A DNA stretch of 12,681 nucleotides from CAYPUT01 sp046541715. GTDB lineage: Bacteria > Spirochaetota > Spirochaetia > DSM-27196 > PWMO01. The first letter of the stretch is position 1. The number at the start of each line of letters is the position of its first letter. The notes under the pieces were generated by a model. The model was not told the DNA's origin and searched no databases. It was given only the letters and a program-made list of their open reading frames with translations. The stretch lies in contig JBKHCS010000087.1 in assembly GCA_046541715.1 (NCBI GenBank), positions 1-12,681 on the forward strand. The letters are read 5' to 3'. Below are positions 6,026-12,681 of this stretch, in pieces. The position numbers and the translations under genes were made by a program.

Positions 6026-7403
6026 TCAGGTTGATCGCCGCCCGGTTGTGCCGAGAGATCAGCCCCGGCAGATCTACACCAACCAGCTCGCCGTCTGCAA
6101 CCCGGAGGACGCCGTTGATGCAGGAGAAGGAGACCGACGGGCTGCTACAGAAGAGCAGGGCGGCCAGGGGATCGTGGACGGCGCCGCCGGCCATGGCAAG
6201 GCTGTCCAGGCGAAAGCCGACGATATCCGCCGCAGCACCCGGAGCAATCCGGCCGATCTCTTTTCTGCCGAGGACCGACGCTCCTCCCCGGGTGGCGTAC
6301 CAAAGTACCCGCCGGGCGCTCGTCTCCATATCACGGGAAAGGCGTCGCAGAAGCAAGGCCTGCCGGGCTTCGGTTATCATGTTGGAAGTGTCATTCGATG
6401 CCGAGCCGTCAACGCCGATGCCGACCCGCATCCCCGCCCGGTGCATCTCCGCTACCGGTGCAATTCCGGAACCAAGGCGCATGTTGGAGCTCGGGCAGTG
6501 GGCAACCCCGCAGTGCGCCTCCCCGAGGCGGCTAATCTCCTCCTTCCGGGGATGCACCATGTGGGCAAACCAGACGTCGTCACCGGTCCAATTGACCGCT
6601 TCGGCGAAGCCTACCGGTGTCGCGCCGAGAGTTTGCAGACAGTAAGCTTCCTCGTCCCGAGTCTCCGCCAAATGGGTGTGGAGGTGGACACCGTAGCTCC
6701 GGGCAAGCTCGGCGCTCTCCCGCATCAGCGTCGGCGAGACCGAAAACGGCGAGCAGGGAGCCACGACGATCCGCGTCATGGCGTAATCGCTCCCGTCGTG
6801 ATACGCCTCGATAACCCGCCGGGTGTCGGCGAGGATCGCATCCTCCCTCTCGACCACACGGTCCGGCGGTAGGCCGCCGGCGGACTCTCCGACGGACATG
6901 GACCCCCGGGAGCAGTGAAAGCGCAGGCCCAGCTCCGAGACGGCCTCGATTTGGTCATCCACCCGGGTGTCGTTGGGCCAGAGATAGGTGTGATCCGACG
7001 CCGTCGTGCACCCCGAAAGCATAAGTTCGGCGGCAGCGACCTGAGATGACGCCTGCAGCGCTTCCCGGTCCATCCGCGCCCAAACGGGGTAGTGGGCCAC
7101 GAGCCAGTCGAATAGCTCGGCATCCTGTCCGGCGGGCAGGTTCCGGGTAAGGGTCTGATAGAAGTGATGATGGGTGTTGACCAAACCGGGAATAACGAGG
7201 TGATGCCGGGCGTCTATCTCCCAAGCAGGACGCTGTTTGCGCCGGGCAATCTCGGCCTCGAGGGCGCTGTCCGGACCCACCCAGGCGATGCGATTCCCCT
7301 CGACAAGCACCGCACCGTCGGTTATCTCCCGGCCCGCGCCGCCTTCCGGGGCGTCGAAAGTGGCGAGTAGCTCTGCATGGCGGATCGCGGCGACGTTCAT
7401 CAT
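6015..7403 (-). CDS. 8-Oxoguanine deaminase (TrzN/AtzB-type amidohydrolase)
   Basis: Deaminates a purine ring; 8-oxoguanine would give urate directly, feeding the uricase of the same operon. The 462-aa product is a full-length mononuclear-metal amidohydrolase. Seen: GLVNTHHHFYQTLTR (73-87, metal His78 and His80), PAGQDAELFDWL (90-101, a segment typical of the 8-oxoguanine deaminase group), HLHTHLAET (240-248, His242/244 and Glu247), FAHMVH (His281), AHCPSSNMRLGSGIAP (301-316) and VGIGVDGSASNDTSNM (327-342, Asp332). The start is ATG 7403, with a second ATG one codon later; only a weak GAGA site precedes them. It follows xdhB by 20 bp. Guanine deaminase (guanine to xanthine, feeding XDH) is the main alternative, as these families resemble each other. 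Either role fits the operon. The 8-oxoguanine call rests on motif resemblance recalled from the Pseudomonas enzyme. Confidence 0.85.
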   Translation of the reverse strand: MMNVAAIRHAELLATFDAPEGGAGREITDGAVLVEGNRIAWVGPDSALEAEIARRKQRPAWEIDARHHLVIPGLVNTHHHFYQTLTRNLPAGQDAELFDWLVAHYPVWARMDREALQASSQVAAAELMLSGCTTASDHTYLWPNDTRVDDQIEAVSELGLRFHCSRGSMSVGESAGGLPPDRVVEREDAILADTRRVIEAYHDGSDYAMTRIVVAPCSPFSVSPTLMRESAELARSYGVHLHTHLAETRDEEAYCLQTLGATPVGFAEAVNWTGDDVWFAHMVHPRKEEISRLGEAHCGVAHCPSSNMRLGSGIAPVAEMHRAGMRVGIGVDGSASNDTSNMITEARQALLLRRLSRDMETSARRVLWYATRGGASVLGRKEIGRIAPGAAADIVGFRLDSLAMAGGAVHDPLAALLFCSSPSVSFSCINGVLRVADGELVGVDLPGLISRHNRAAINLIEG

Positions 7404-7417
7404 TCGAAGTCTCGGCC

Positions 7418-7437
7418 CGAGCCCTATGCCGGGCTCG
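7418..7437 (-). other. Intercistronic hairpin at the end of xdhB
   Basis: A perfect 7-bp GC-rich inverted repeat (CGAGCCC / GGGCTCG) with a 6-nt loop. The TAG stop of xdhB (7426-7424) straddles the loop and stem. It occupies most of the 20-bp gap before the deaminase gene, whose ribosome site is weak. No T-run follows, so it is not a terminator. Folding could affect initiation of the deaminase gene or protect the upstream message. The role is inferred. Confidence 0.4.
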
Positions 7438-8317
7438 TCACGGCCCCGGGGGAGGCCAAGCGTTCGCCGAGAAAGCGCCTGACGAGACCGAGGGCGACCT
7501 CTCGGCGGTACTCCGCGGTGGAGCGCTGATCGGAGATCGGGGTCACGAAGGGGCGAAAGGCGTCTATCACCGATTCGATTCGTCCTGGGATCTTGGAAAG
7601 CGGCTCAAAGAGAACGAGCTCTTCGGCTTCCCGGACCCGGACGACCGTCGGTGCCACGGCACCCAAAGCGATGGCAATTGCGGCGACCGTGTCGTCCTCA
7701 ACGGTGGCGTGGGCGCAGATGGAAAGTTTGGAGAGGGCATTCGCCCGGCGGGTGCCGACCTTCTGGTAGAGGACCCGGTTGCCTTCGATCAGGGGGATGT
7801 TTACCGCGACGACGAGCTCGTCGGGACCGAGCGTCGTCCGGCCGGGACCCGTAATAAACTCCTCGATCCCCACCGTCCGACTGCCCTCGGTGGAGGCAAC
7901 CTCGACCGAGGCGTCCAGCGCGTAGAGGGCGCAGACCGCATCAGCCGCCGGAGAGGCGTTACAGATGTTCCCCGCCAGGGTTGCAACGTTTCGAAGTCCC
8001 GGGGCGGCAAGCTCGATGATCGAGCTCCTGACAAGCTCCGGAACACGGGGGTCCTCCAGCAGATCGGCGTAGGTTACACCGGCGCCGACCCGAAGCGTCC
8101 GCCGGCCACCGTCGCGGCGCTCCTCGACTCCTTGGAGCTCCGAAAGCGCTCCGACAAAGAGAACCGGCTCGTGAATGTCGGGTAGGGTCCCGGTCCAACT
8201 CCGGTGACGCACCAGGAGGTCGGTTCCTCCTGCCAGGGGGATTGCGCCGGTGCGACTACGGATATCCAAAGCCTCCTCAAGACTTTGGGGGCTGTGGAAA
8301 TCGGGTCCGTCGGTCAC
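7424..8317 (-). CDS. xdhB: Xanthine dehydrogenase, FAD-binding subunit
   Basis: The medium subunit of a three-subunit molybdenum hydroxylase; it passes electrons from the Fe-S clusters to FAD and on to the acceptor. The 297-aa product fits the CO-dehydrogenase/XDH flavoprotein family. Seen: IPLAGGTDLLV (26-36, pyrophosphate binding), RNVATLAGNICNASPAADA (109-127, flavin binding), FITGPGRTTLGPDELV in the middle, and a C-terminal domain ending RRFLGERLASPG. The start is GTG at 8317-8315, overlapping the xdhC stop as GTGA, and the product begins TDGPDFHSPQSLEEAL. Symbols follow E. coli usage, where xdhB is the FAD subunit. A hairpin sits across its stop codon. Confidence 0.94.
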   Translation of the reverse strand: MTDGPDFHSPQSLEEALDIRSRTGAIPLAGGTDLLVRHRSWTGTLPDIHEPVLFVGALSELQGVEERRDGGRRTLRVGAGVTYADLLEDPRVPELVRSSIIELAAPGLRNVATLAGNICNASPAADAVCALYALDASVEVASTEGSRTVGIEEFITGPGRTTLGPDELVVAVNIPLIEGNRVLYQKVGTRRANALSKLSICAHATVEDDTVAAIAIALGAVAPTVVRVREAEELVLFEPLSKIPGRIESVIDAFRPFVTPISDQRSTAEYRREVALGLVRRFLGERLASPGAVTSPA

Positions 8318-8799
8318 GCGGAACCTCCGCGTAAGGCAGCCCGCTTCTCCGCCGCCCGCCGGACGCCGTCTACGACGAGGGCATAGCCGGTACAGCGACA
8401 GAGATTACCCGATATCGCGGTGCGGATCGTTGATTCGTCGGGGTCGGTTTCCCGGCGAAGCAGTGCTTCGGTGGCGACGAGCATGCCGGTCATGCAGAAG
8501 CCACATTGCACCGCCCCCGCTTCGGCGTAGCCGTCGGAGATCAGGGCTCCTTCCTCGGTTTCCGAGATTCCTTCCGGTGTTTCGATGGAGGCGCCTTCCA
8601 CCATGCCCACCGAAAGAATGCAGGAGTTCACGATACGGCCGTCCTTCAAAATGGAACAGGCCCCGCATTCACCCTCGCCGCATCCTTCCTTTACGCCGGT
8701 CATGCCGAACTCCTCTCGCAGAACATCGAGAAGCCGGGCAAGGGGGTGCGCCGTGGTTACCACTGGTCTACCGTTTAGCGTGAACGAAATCTCTCGCAT
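8314..8799 (-). CDS. xdhC: Xanthine dehydrogenase, 2Fe-2S subunit
   Basis: The small subunit carries two [2Fe-2S] clusters that relay electrons from the molybdenum site to FAD. The 161-aa product has the plant-ferredoxin-type cluster Cys40, Cys45, Cys48 (CGEGECGAC) and Cys60, and the family-specific second cluster Cys99, Cys102 (CGFC), Cys134 and Cys136 (CRC), followed by TGY. All eight ligands are present. Start ATG 8799 has GGAGG 9 nt upstream and gives the usual short N-terminus MREISFTLNGRP. It overlaps the end of xdhA by 32 bp and the xdhB start by 4 bp. The order Mo, Fe-S, FAD differs from E. coli xdhABC (Mo, FAD, Fe-S). No XdhC-type sulfuration chaperone lies in the window. Confidence 0.96.
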   Translation of the reverse strand: MREISFTLNGRPVVTTAHPLARLLDVLREEFGMTGVKEGCGEGECGACSILKDGRIVNSCILSVGMVEGASIETPEGISETEEGALISDGYAEAGAVQCGFCMTGMLVATEALLRRETDPDESTIRTAISGNLCRCTGYALVVDGVRRAAEKRAALRGGSA

Positions 8800-10930
8800 G
8801 AGATCGAGCCTCCATCAGATATTCGGGGGTGACAGGTATGCGCTGGATCGCCATATCCAGGGCCCGTTGCACTGCCAGTGCGAAGGCCGGAGCGGCGCCG
8901 TCGAAGACCACCTCTCCCGCGCCCTTCGCCCCGGAGGGACCGTAGGCAAAGGGATTGTCGATTAGAACGCTGTCCACCGACGGGTAGTCCAGGGCGGTTG
9001 GGATGGCGTAGTCGGCCATCGTCGTCTGGAGAAAGGCACCGTCGTGGCTCTCCATCTTCTCGATGTGACCGTAGCCGAGTCCCTGAATCATGCCGCCGTC
9101 GATCTGGCCCTTTACCACCAGAGAATCCAGGGCCCGGCCGATGTCGTAGGCGGTCCAGATGCCGGTGGTCGCTACCTCCAGGGTAACCGGGTCCACTTCC
9201 ACTTCCACGCAGTTTACCCCCCAGCTGTAGGCCGGGTAGGCATCGCCTTGGAAGGTCTTCGGGTCCCAGACTATTTCCTGGGGCTGACGGTACTCCTGCA
9301 TCACCTCAACCGTTCCCTCTTCGTCGAGCCGCGGCTTCAGCTCCCGGGCGGCCTCCTGAATAAGAAAACCCACAACCGAAGCGGAGCGGGAGGCGCAGGT
9401 CGGACCGGAGTTGGGGGTAAGGTCTGTGTCGGTGTTTACCAGGACGATATCGTTGTAGGGAATGTCGAGGATGTCGGCGGCCACCTTCCGATGCGTGGTG
9501 TCTACTCCCTGGCCGATTTCGACGCAGGAGGCGTGAATCTCTACCTTTCCCTCGGCAGTCTTCCGGAGCATCACCTTGGCCTTGATGATGTCCCGCTCGC
9601 CGCTCCCGGTAAAGCCGCTTCCGTGCTGCACGAAGGACATCGCGATGCCCCGGCCGCTTCCCGGCGTACACCGGGACCGGCGGGCATCGTAGTCGGATAT
9701 TGATTTAACCGCTTCGATAAGCTCGCCAAGCTTCACCTCTTCGTGGATACGGCCGTTGGTGATGGTGTGGCTTCCCTGCTTGAGAAAATAGCGACTTCGA
9801 TACTCGTCCTCGTCGATCCCGTACTCCCGGGCGATCTGGCTCATGTGCATCTCGATCGCAAAGAGTCCCTGGGGGGCACCGAAGCCGCGGAAGGCGTCCG
9901 CAGGGACCGTATTCGTAGCCACCGCTCTCCCGTGGGCCCGGATGTTCGGTATCTCGTAGACGCCGGTTCCGGTAAAGAGGGCCCGCTGCAGCACGACCGC
10001 CGAAGAGCTCTCGTAGGCTCCGGCGTCGATAATGGTATCGATCTCCATGCCGAGGAGCTCACCGTTTTTGCCCAGAGCGCTGCGGATCGTTATCCGGGAG
10101 GCGTGGCGCTTGCTGGTAAAGGCCATGTCCTCCTCCCGGGGGAGCACCAACTGCACCGGCCGGCCGGTCTTTAGCGCGGCAACGGCAATGGGAACGGCAA
10201 TGACGTCGGGATAGTGCTCCTTGCCCCCAAAGCCCCCGCCGGTAACGGTGTGGCGCACCCGAACATCCTCTTCGGGAACGCCCAGGGCCGTGGCGACCGA
10301 ATGGCGGATGTAGAAGGGGCACTGGGTCGAGGCGTAGATGGTCAGCTTGCCGTCCTCCACTAAGGCGGCGAGGGACTGCGGCTCGAGATAGACGTGTTCC
10401 TGAACTCCGGACTCATAGGTTCCTTCAAAGACCCGGTCCGCAGAGGCGAAGGCGCCGTCGGGATCACCCTTGATCAGGTCGATAACGGCGAACAGGTTGT
10501 CGTCCCCGTGGATGGCCCGCCCCTTGAGCGCAAGGGCTTCGTCGATCGTGACCGCCGCCTCGAGGTCCTCGTAATCGACGGTAATCTCCTTGAGGATACG
10601 AAGAACCTCCGAGCGGTCCGGACCGACGACAAGGCCGATCGTCTCCCCGAGAAAGCTCGTCTCGTCCCCGGCGAAGGCCCGCCAGTCGCGCTTGATCATC
10701 TCTACGCAGTTAGAACCGCCCTCGGGAATGTCGGTGTGGTCGACGTAATAGTACCCCTCCGGCAGTGGGGGCACATGCACCCCGCGAATCCGGGCCCTCG
10801 CTCGTTCGCTGCGGAGCGTCCGGGCGTAGAGCATTCCGTCGAATGAATAGTCGGCAAGGTATTTCGCGGCACCGGCTGTTTTTCCGTGGGAGTCCACCCG
10901 GAGGACCGGCGCGCTGATTGTGTGCTTCAT
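8768..10930 (-). CDS. xdhA: Xanthine dehydrogenase, molybdopterin-binding subunit
   Basis: The catalytic subunit, which hydroxylates hypoxanthine to xanthine and xanthine to urate at the Mo cofactor. The 720-aa product has the expected a/b hammerhead region (about 15-120) and the Mo-binding region. Seen: QEHVYLEPQ (177-185), GGGFGGKEH (231-239), AFRGFGAPQG (346-355), VEIGQGVDT (470-478), TDTDLTPNSGPTCASRSA (500-517) and GAKGAGE (667-673), with catalytic-base Glu673. Start ATG 10930 was chosen because AGGAGA lies 6 nt upstream and MKHTISAPVLRVD matches the family start; the in-frame ATG at 10954 overlaps the -10 box of the promoter and lacks a ribosome site. It is the first gene of the operon. 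The substrate could be another purine, nicotinate or an aldehyde judged from sequence alone, but the urate pathway downstream makes xanthine dehydrogenase the sound call. Confidence 0.93.
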   Translation of the reverse strand: MKHTISAPVLRVDSHGKTAGAAKYLADYSFDGMLYARTLRSERARARIRGVHVPPLPEGYYYVDHTDIPEGGSNCVEMIKRDWRAFAGDETSFLGETIGLVVGPDRSEVLRILKEITVDYEDLEAAVTIDEALALKGRAIHGDDNLFAVIDLIKGDPDGAFASADRVFEGTYESGVQEHVYLEPQSLAALVEDGKLTIYASTQCPFYIRHSVATALGVPEEDVRVRHTVTGGGFGGKEHYPDVIAVPIAVAALKTGRPVQLVLPREEDMAFTSKRHASRITIRSALGKNGELLGMEIDTIIDAGAYESSSAVVLQRALFTGTGVYEIPNIRAHGRAVATNTVPADAFRGFGAPQGLFAIEMHMSQIAREYGIDEDEYRSRYFLKQGSHTITNGRIHEEVKLGELIEAVKSISDYDARRSRCTPGSGRGIAMSFVQHGSGFTGSGERDIIKAKVMLRKTAEGKVEIHASCVEIGQGVDTTHRKVAADILDIPYNDIVLVNTDTDLTPNSGPTCASRSASVVGFLIQEAARELKPRLDEEGTVEVMQEYRQPQEIVWDPKTFQGDAYPAYSWGVNCVEVEVDPVTLEVATTGIWTAYDIGRALDSLVVKGQIDGGMIQGLGYGHIEKMESHDGAFLQTTMADYAIPTALDYPSVDSVLIDNPFAYGPSGAKGAGEVVFDGAAPAFALAVQRALDMAIQRIPVTPEYLMEARSHARDFVHAKR

Positions 10931-10936
10931 GCGGCG

Positions 10937-10942
10937 TCTCCT
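10937..10942 (-). promoter_or_regulatory. Ribosome binding site of xdhA
   Basis: AGGAGA on the minus strand, 6 nt before ATG 10930. It decides the start against the in-frame ATG at 10954. Confidence 0.75.
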
Positions 10943-10953
10943 ACACGAGCACA

Positions 10954-10982
10954 ATTGTAGGGAATGTGGGTATTACTGCCAA
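10954..10982 (-). promoter_or_regulatory. Sigma70-type promoter of the purine operon
   Basis: On the minus strand TTGGCA (10982-10977) and TACAAT (10959-10954) are separated by exactly 17 bp. Each hexamer has one mismatch to consensus. Transcription would start near 10947, giving a leader of about 17 nt that contains the xdhA ribosome site. A run of seven A (10998-10992) lies about 10 bp upstream of the -35 box and resembles an UP element. The 8-bp palindrome ACAATTGT (10951-10958) covers most of the -10 box, and CTACA / TGTAG (10941-10945, 10956-10960) are inverted around it. These could form an operator, but none was recognised. Confidence 0.7.
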
Positions 10983-10998
10983 GTGTGTGTGTTTTTTT
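10983..10998. repeat. (GT)5 and T7 tract in the divergent region
   Basis: Plus-strand GT repeated five times (10983-10992), running directly into T residues up to 10998. On the minus strand it reads A7 then alternating CA, just upstream of the operon -35 box. It is the most AT-rich and lowest-complexity stretch in an otherwise GC-rich window. It may help promoter opening or bending. Such a short repeat is weak evidence for slippage control. Confidence 0.6.
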
Positions 10999-11039
10999 GC
11001 TGTACGCGCTCCAAAATGCCGGTTAAGCTAAAGCCCAAA

Positions 11040-12681
11040 ATGACGCCCAGCCGAATGCACCCCGAGCCCCTCGGAAGGCTCATAGAACGAATCGCCGTCG
11101 AGCGGGAGCGATCCGGCTCAATCCTTGATATCCCCGTCGAAGAGTTCTTCCGTCCGCCCTTCCCCTCTTCGCGCTTTTCCGTCCTTTCAGATAGCTGCGC
11201 CCTCCCGGTGGGGCCCGCCGCGGGGCCCCATACCCACCTCGCCCAGAGCATACTGACCGGGTGGCTTTGTGGGGGCCGCGTCTTCGAGCTAAAGACCGTA
11301 CAGATCCTCGACGAGTTGGAGATCGAGAAACCCTGTATCGATGCCGCCGACGAAGGCTATAACACCGAGTGGTCCTCCGAGCTTCGTCTCGACGAAGCCG
11401 CCGAGGAGTACATCAAGGCCTGGATTCTGCTGCACATCGTTTCTTCTTCGGAGTACGGAACCCCCGACCATGGAGCCCTCTTTACCATGAGCGTGGGCTA
11501 CGACCTGGAAGGCGTCCGGAGTGAACGGGTCGATCGCTTTATCGATACCCTGGCCGGTCGCCGAAACCACAGCGTGTTCGAGCGCCTCCGGGAGGAGGCC
11601 CGGGGAGCCTTGGTTCGGACGGCCGGCGGCGTGCGCGCCGGCGTGTCGACCGACGTCCTTGACGCCATCTCTCCGAAAATCTGCAGCTCCGTGGCGCTTT
11701 CGACAATGCACGGCTGTCCCCCGGAGGAAATCGAGGCGATCGCCGTCCATCTTCTGGAGAACAAGGGTCTGGAAACGGTCGTGAAGCTCAACCCAACCCT
11801 CCTAGGCCTTGAAGAGGTCCGGCGCATCCTGGCCGAGAACGGCTACGAGTACGGCCTCGACGCCGACACCTTCGCCGAGGATCTGCAGTACCCCCGGGCC
11901 CTTTCCCTTATAGAGCACCTCCGCCGCCGGGCTTCTGACGCCGGGCGGCACTTCGGTATCAAGCTCAGCAATACCCTGCCGGTTGCCAACGACCGAGGAA
12001 GCCTCCCGGGAGAGACGGAGTACGTCTCGGGGAAGGCGCTCCTTCCGATTACGGTGTCCCTGGCGGCACGGCTTCTATCCGACGTCGAAGAGCCACTCCC
12101 GGTTTCCTACTCGGCAGGGGCTACCGCGGGCAACATCGGAGAGCTCTTGGGCTGCGGCCTCGCCCCGGTGACTGTTTCCACCGAGCTTCTCAAACCGGGT
12201 GGCTATCAGCGACTCGCCGCCGCGGCCCGGGCCGCCTCGGAGGCGCTCTCCGGCACCACGCCAGGCGCCCCGAGCCCGGGGGCCGAAACCGAGGGCCCCC
12301 GGCGCCGGCCCCCGGTCGAGCTTTACCCCGACCCCCAGCGCCTATCCGACCTCGCGACGACGCTTTCCGGTCGCTACGACGTCCGCAAGCGCCGGGGCAC
12401 CGTCACTGCCCGGATAGAAGCGCGGCTCCCGGTTGTCGACTGTTTCGTGGCGCCCTGCGTCGAGGCCTGCCCTCTCTCCCAGGACGTACCCGCATACATT
12501 CGGGCCGCCGCCACCGGAGCGCCGGAAGAGGCGCTCCACTGCATCCTCGAGACGAATCCCTTTCCCTCCCTCACCGCCGCCCTCTGCGACCAGCGCTGCG
12601 CGAAGGCGTGCAACCGTATCGAGTACGAGGGCTCGGTACAGATAAGGAAGGTCAAGGGAATCGCGGTCCGCCGGGCCGGGG
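11040..12681 (+). CDS. ygfK: YgfK-type putative selenate reductase subunit, 3' end cut by window edge
   Basis: I translated 547 codons without a stop from 11040 to the edge; the family is about 1,030 aa, so this is the N-terminal half. Seen: LPVGPAAGPHTHLAQSI (55-71), GGRVFELKTVQIL (78-90), EKPCIDAADEGYNTEWSSE (96-114), FTMSVGYDLEG (148-158), STMHGCPPEEIEAI, VKLNPTLLG (a dihydroorotate-dehydrogenase-like barrel), LKPGGY, then the Cys cluster Cys468, Cys473, Cys477-Pro and Cys516, Cys520, Cys524, like the N-terminal Fe-S domain of GltD and dihydropyrimidine dehydrogenase. The missing half should hold the FAD/NAD domain. The start is uncertain: ATG 11040 gives the closest match to the E. coli N-terminus; ATG 11016 (8 residues longer) and 11055 are in frame, none with a good ribosome site. 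A Pro/Gly-rich linker covers about 405-425. In E. coli ygfK lies beside a selenium-linked Mo hydroxylase. Here it is divergent from xdhA, so an electron-transfer role with it is likely but inferred. Confidence 0.9.
   Translation, partial: MTPSRMHPEPLGRLIERIAVERERSGSILDIPVEEFFRPPFPSSRFSVLSDSCALPVGPAAGPHTHLAQSILTGWLCGGRVFELKTVQILDELEIEKPCIDAADEGYNTEWSSELRLDEAAEEYIKAWILLHIVSSSEYGTPDHGALFTMSVGYDLEGVRSERVDRFIDTLAGRRNHSVFERLREEARGALVRTAGGVRAGVSTDVLDAISPKICSSVALSTMHGCPPEEIEAIAVHLLENKGLETVVKLNPTLLGLEEVRRILAENGYEYGLDADTFAEDLQYPRALSLIEHLRRRASDAGRHFGIKLSNTLPVANDRGSLPGETEYVSGKALLPITVSLAARLLSDVEEPLPVSYSAGATAGNIGELLGCGLAPVTVSTELLKPGGYQRLAAAARAASEALSGTTPGAPSPGAETEGPRRRPPVELYPDPQRLSDLATTLSGRYDVRKRRGTVTARIEARLPVVDCFVAPCVEACPLSQDVPAYIRAAATGAPEEALHCILETNPFPSLTAALCDQRCAKACNRIEYEGSVQIRKVKGIAVRRAG

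Noticed and set aside
10983..10998. Phase-variation repeat controlling the divergent genes
   Set aside because: Five GT units and seven T residues are too few to argue for frequent slippage, and the tract lies outside the coding frames and the promoter spacer.

Overview
The window is a purine (urate and ureide) catabolic locus from a GC-rich bacterium. Ten genes lie head to tail on the minus strand (10930 down to 1, the last running off the left edge). One divergent gene on the plus strand (11040 to the right edge) runs off the other side. Nearly every base is coding. The only non-coding stretch above 30 bp is the 109-bp divergent region 10931-11039, so no gene-free stretch reaches 300 bp. 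The host cannot be named from this window. It has strong AGGAGG-type ribosome sites, a sigma70-like promoter and a GC-rich third codon position. A spirochaete or a deinococcus-like lineage are only guesses.

In transcription order the minus-strand operon is: xdhA (molybdopterin subunit), xdhC (2Fe-2S subunit), xdhB (FAD subunit), an 8-oxoguanine deaminase-like amidohydrolase, allE (ureidoglycine aminohydrolase), a ketol-acid reductoisomerase (KARI)-like oxidoreductase, a fusion of allantoate amidohydrolase (AllC) to OHCU decarboxylase, urate oxidase, 5-hydroxyisourate hydrolase, and allantoinase. Most junctions are 4-bp ATGA or GTGA overlaps, or longer overlaps, which points to one mRNA with translational coupling. 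A near-consensus promoter (TTGGCA, 17 bp, TACAAT) sits directly upstream of xdhA.

Together the genes cover every step from hypoxanthine or xanthine to urate, with 8-oxoguanine as a side entry. They continue through 5-hydroxyisourate, OHCU, allantoin, allantoate and ureidoglycine to (S)-ureidoglycolate. No recognisable gene here handles ureidoglycolate: no AllD-type dehydrogenase and no ureidoglycolate lyase. The KARI-like protein sits between allE and allC. It keeps the dinucleotide-binding site but has lost the conserved catalytic Lys and two of the four Mg-ligand Glu residues of true KARI. It is therefore a plausible unrelated replacement for ureidoglycolate dehydrogenase. This is the main hypothesis of the annotation and is an inference.

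The divergent gene encodes the N-terminal half of a YgfK-type (putative selenate reductase subunit) flavin/Fe-S protein, a family that commonly sits beside molybdenum hydroxylases. Other notable points are the AllC-OHCU decarboxylase fusion, an allantoinase with no ATG/GTG start at the expected place (an ATC sits there), a 21-bp tandem repeat inside allantoinase, and two intercistronic hairpins that each contain the stop codon of the upstream gene.
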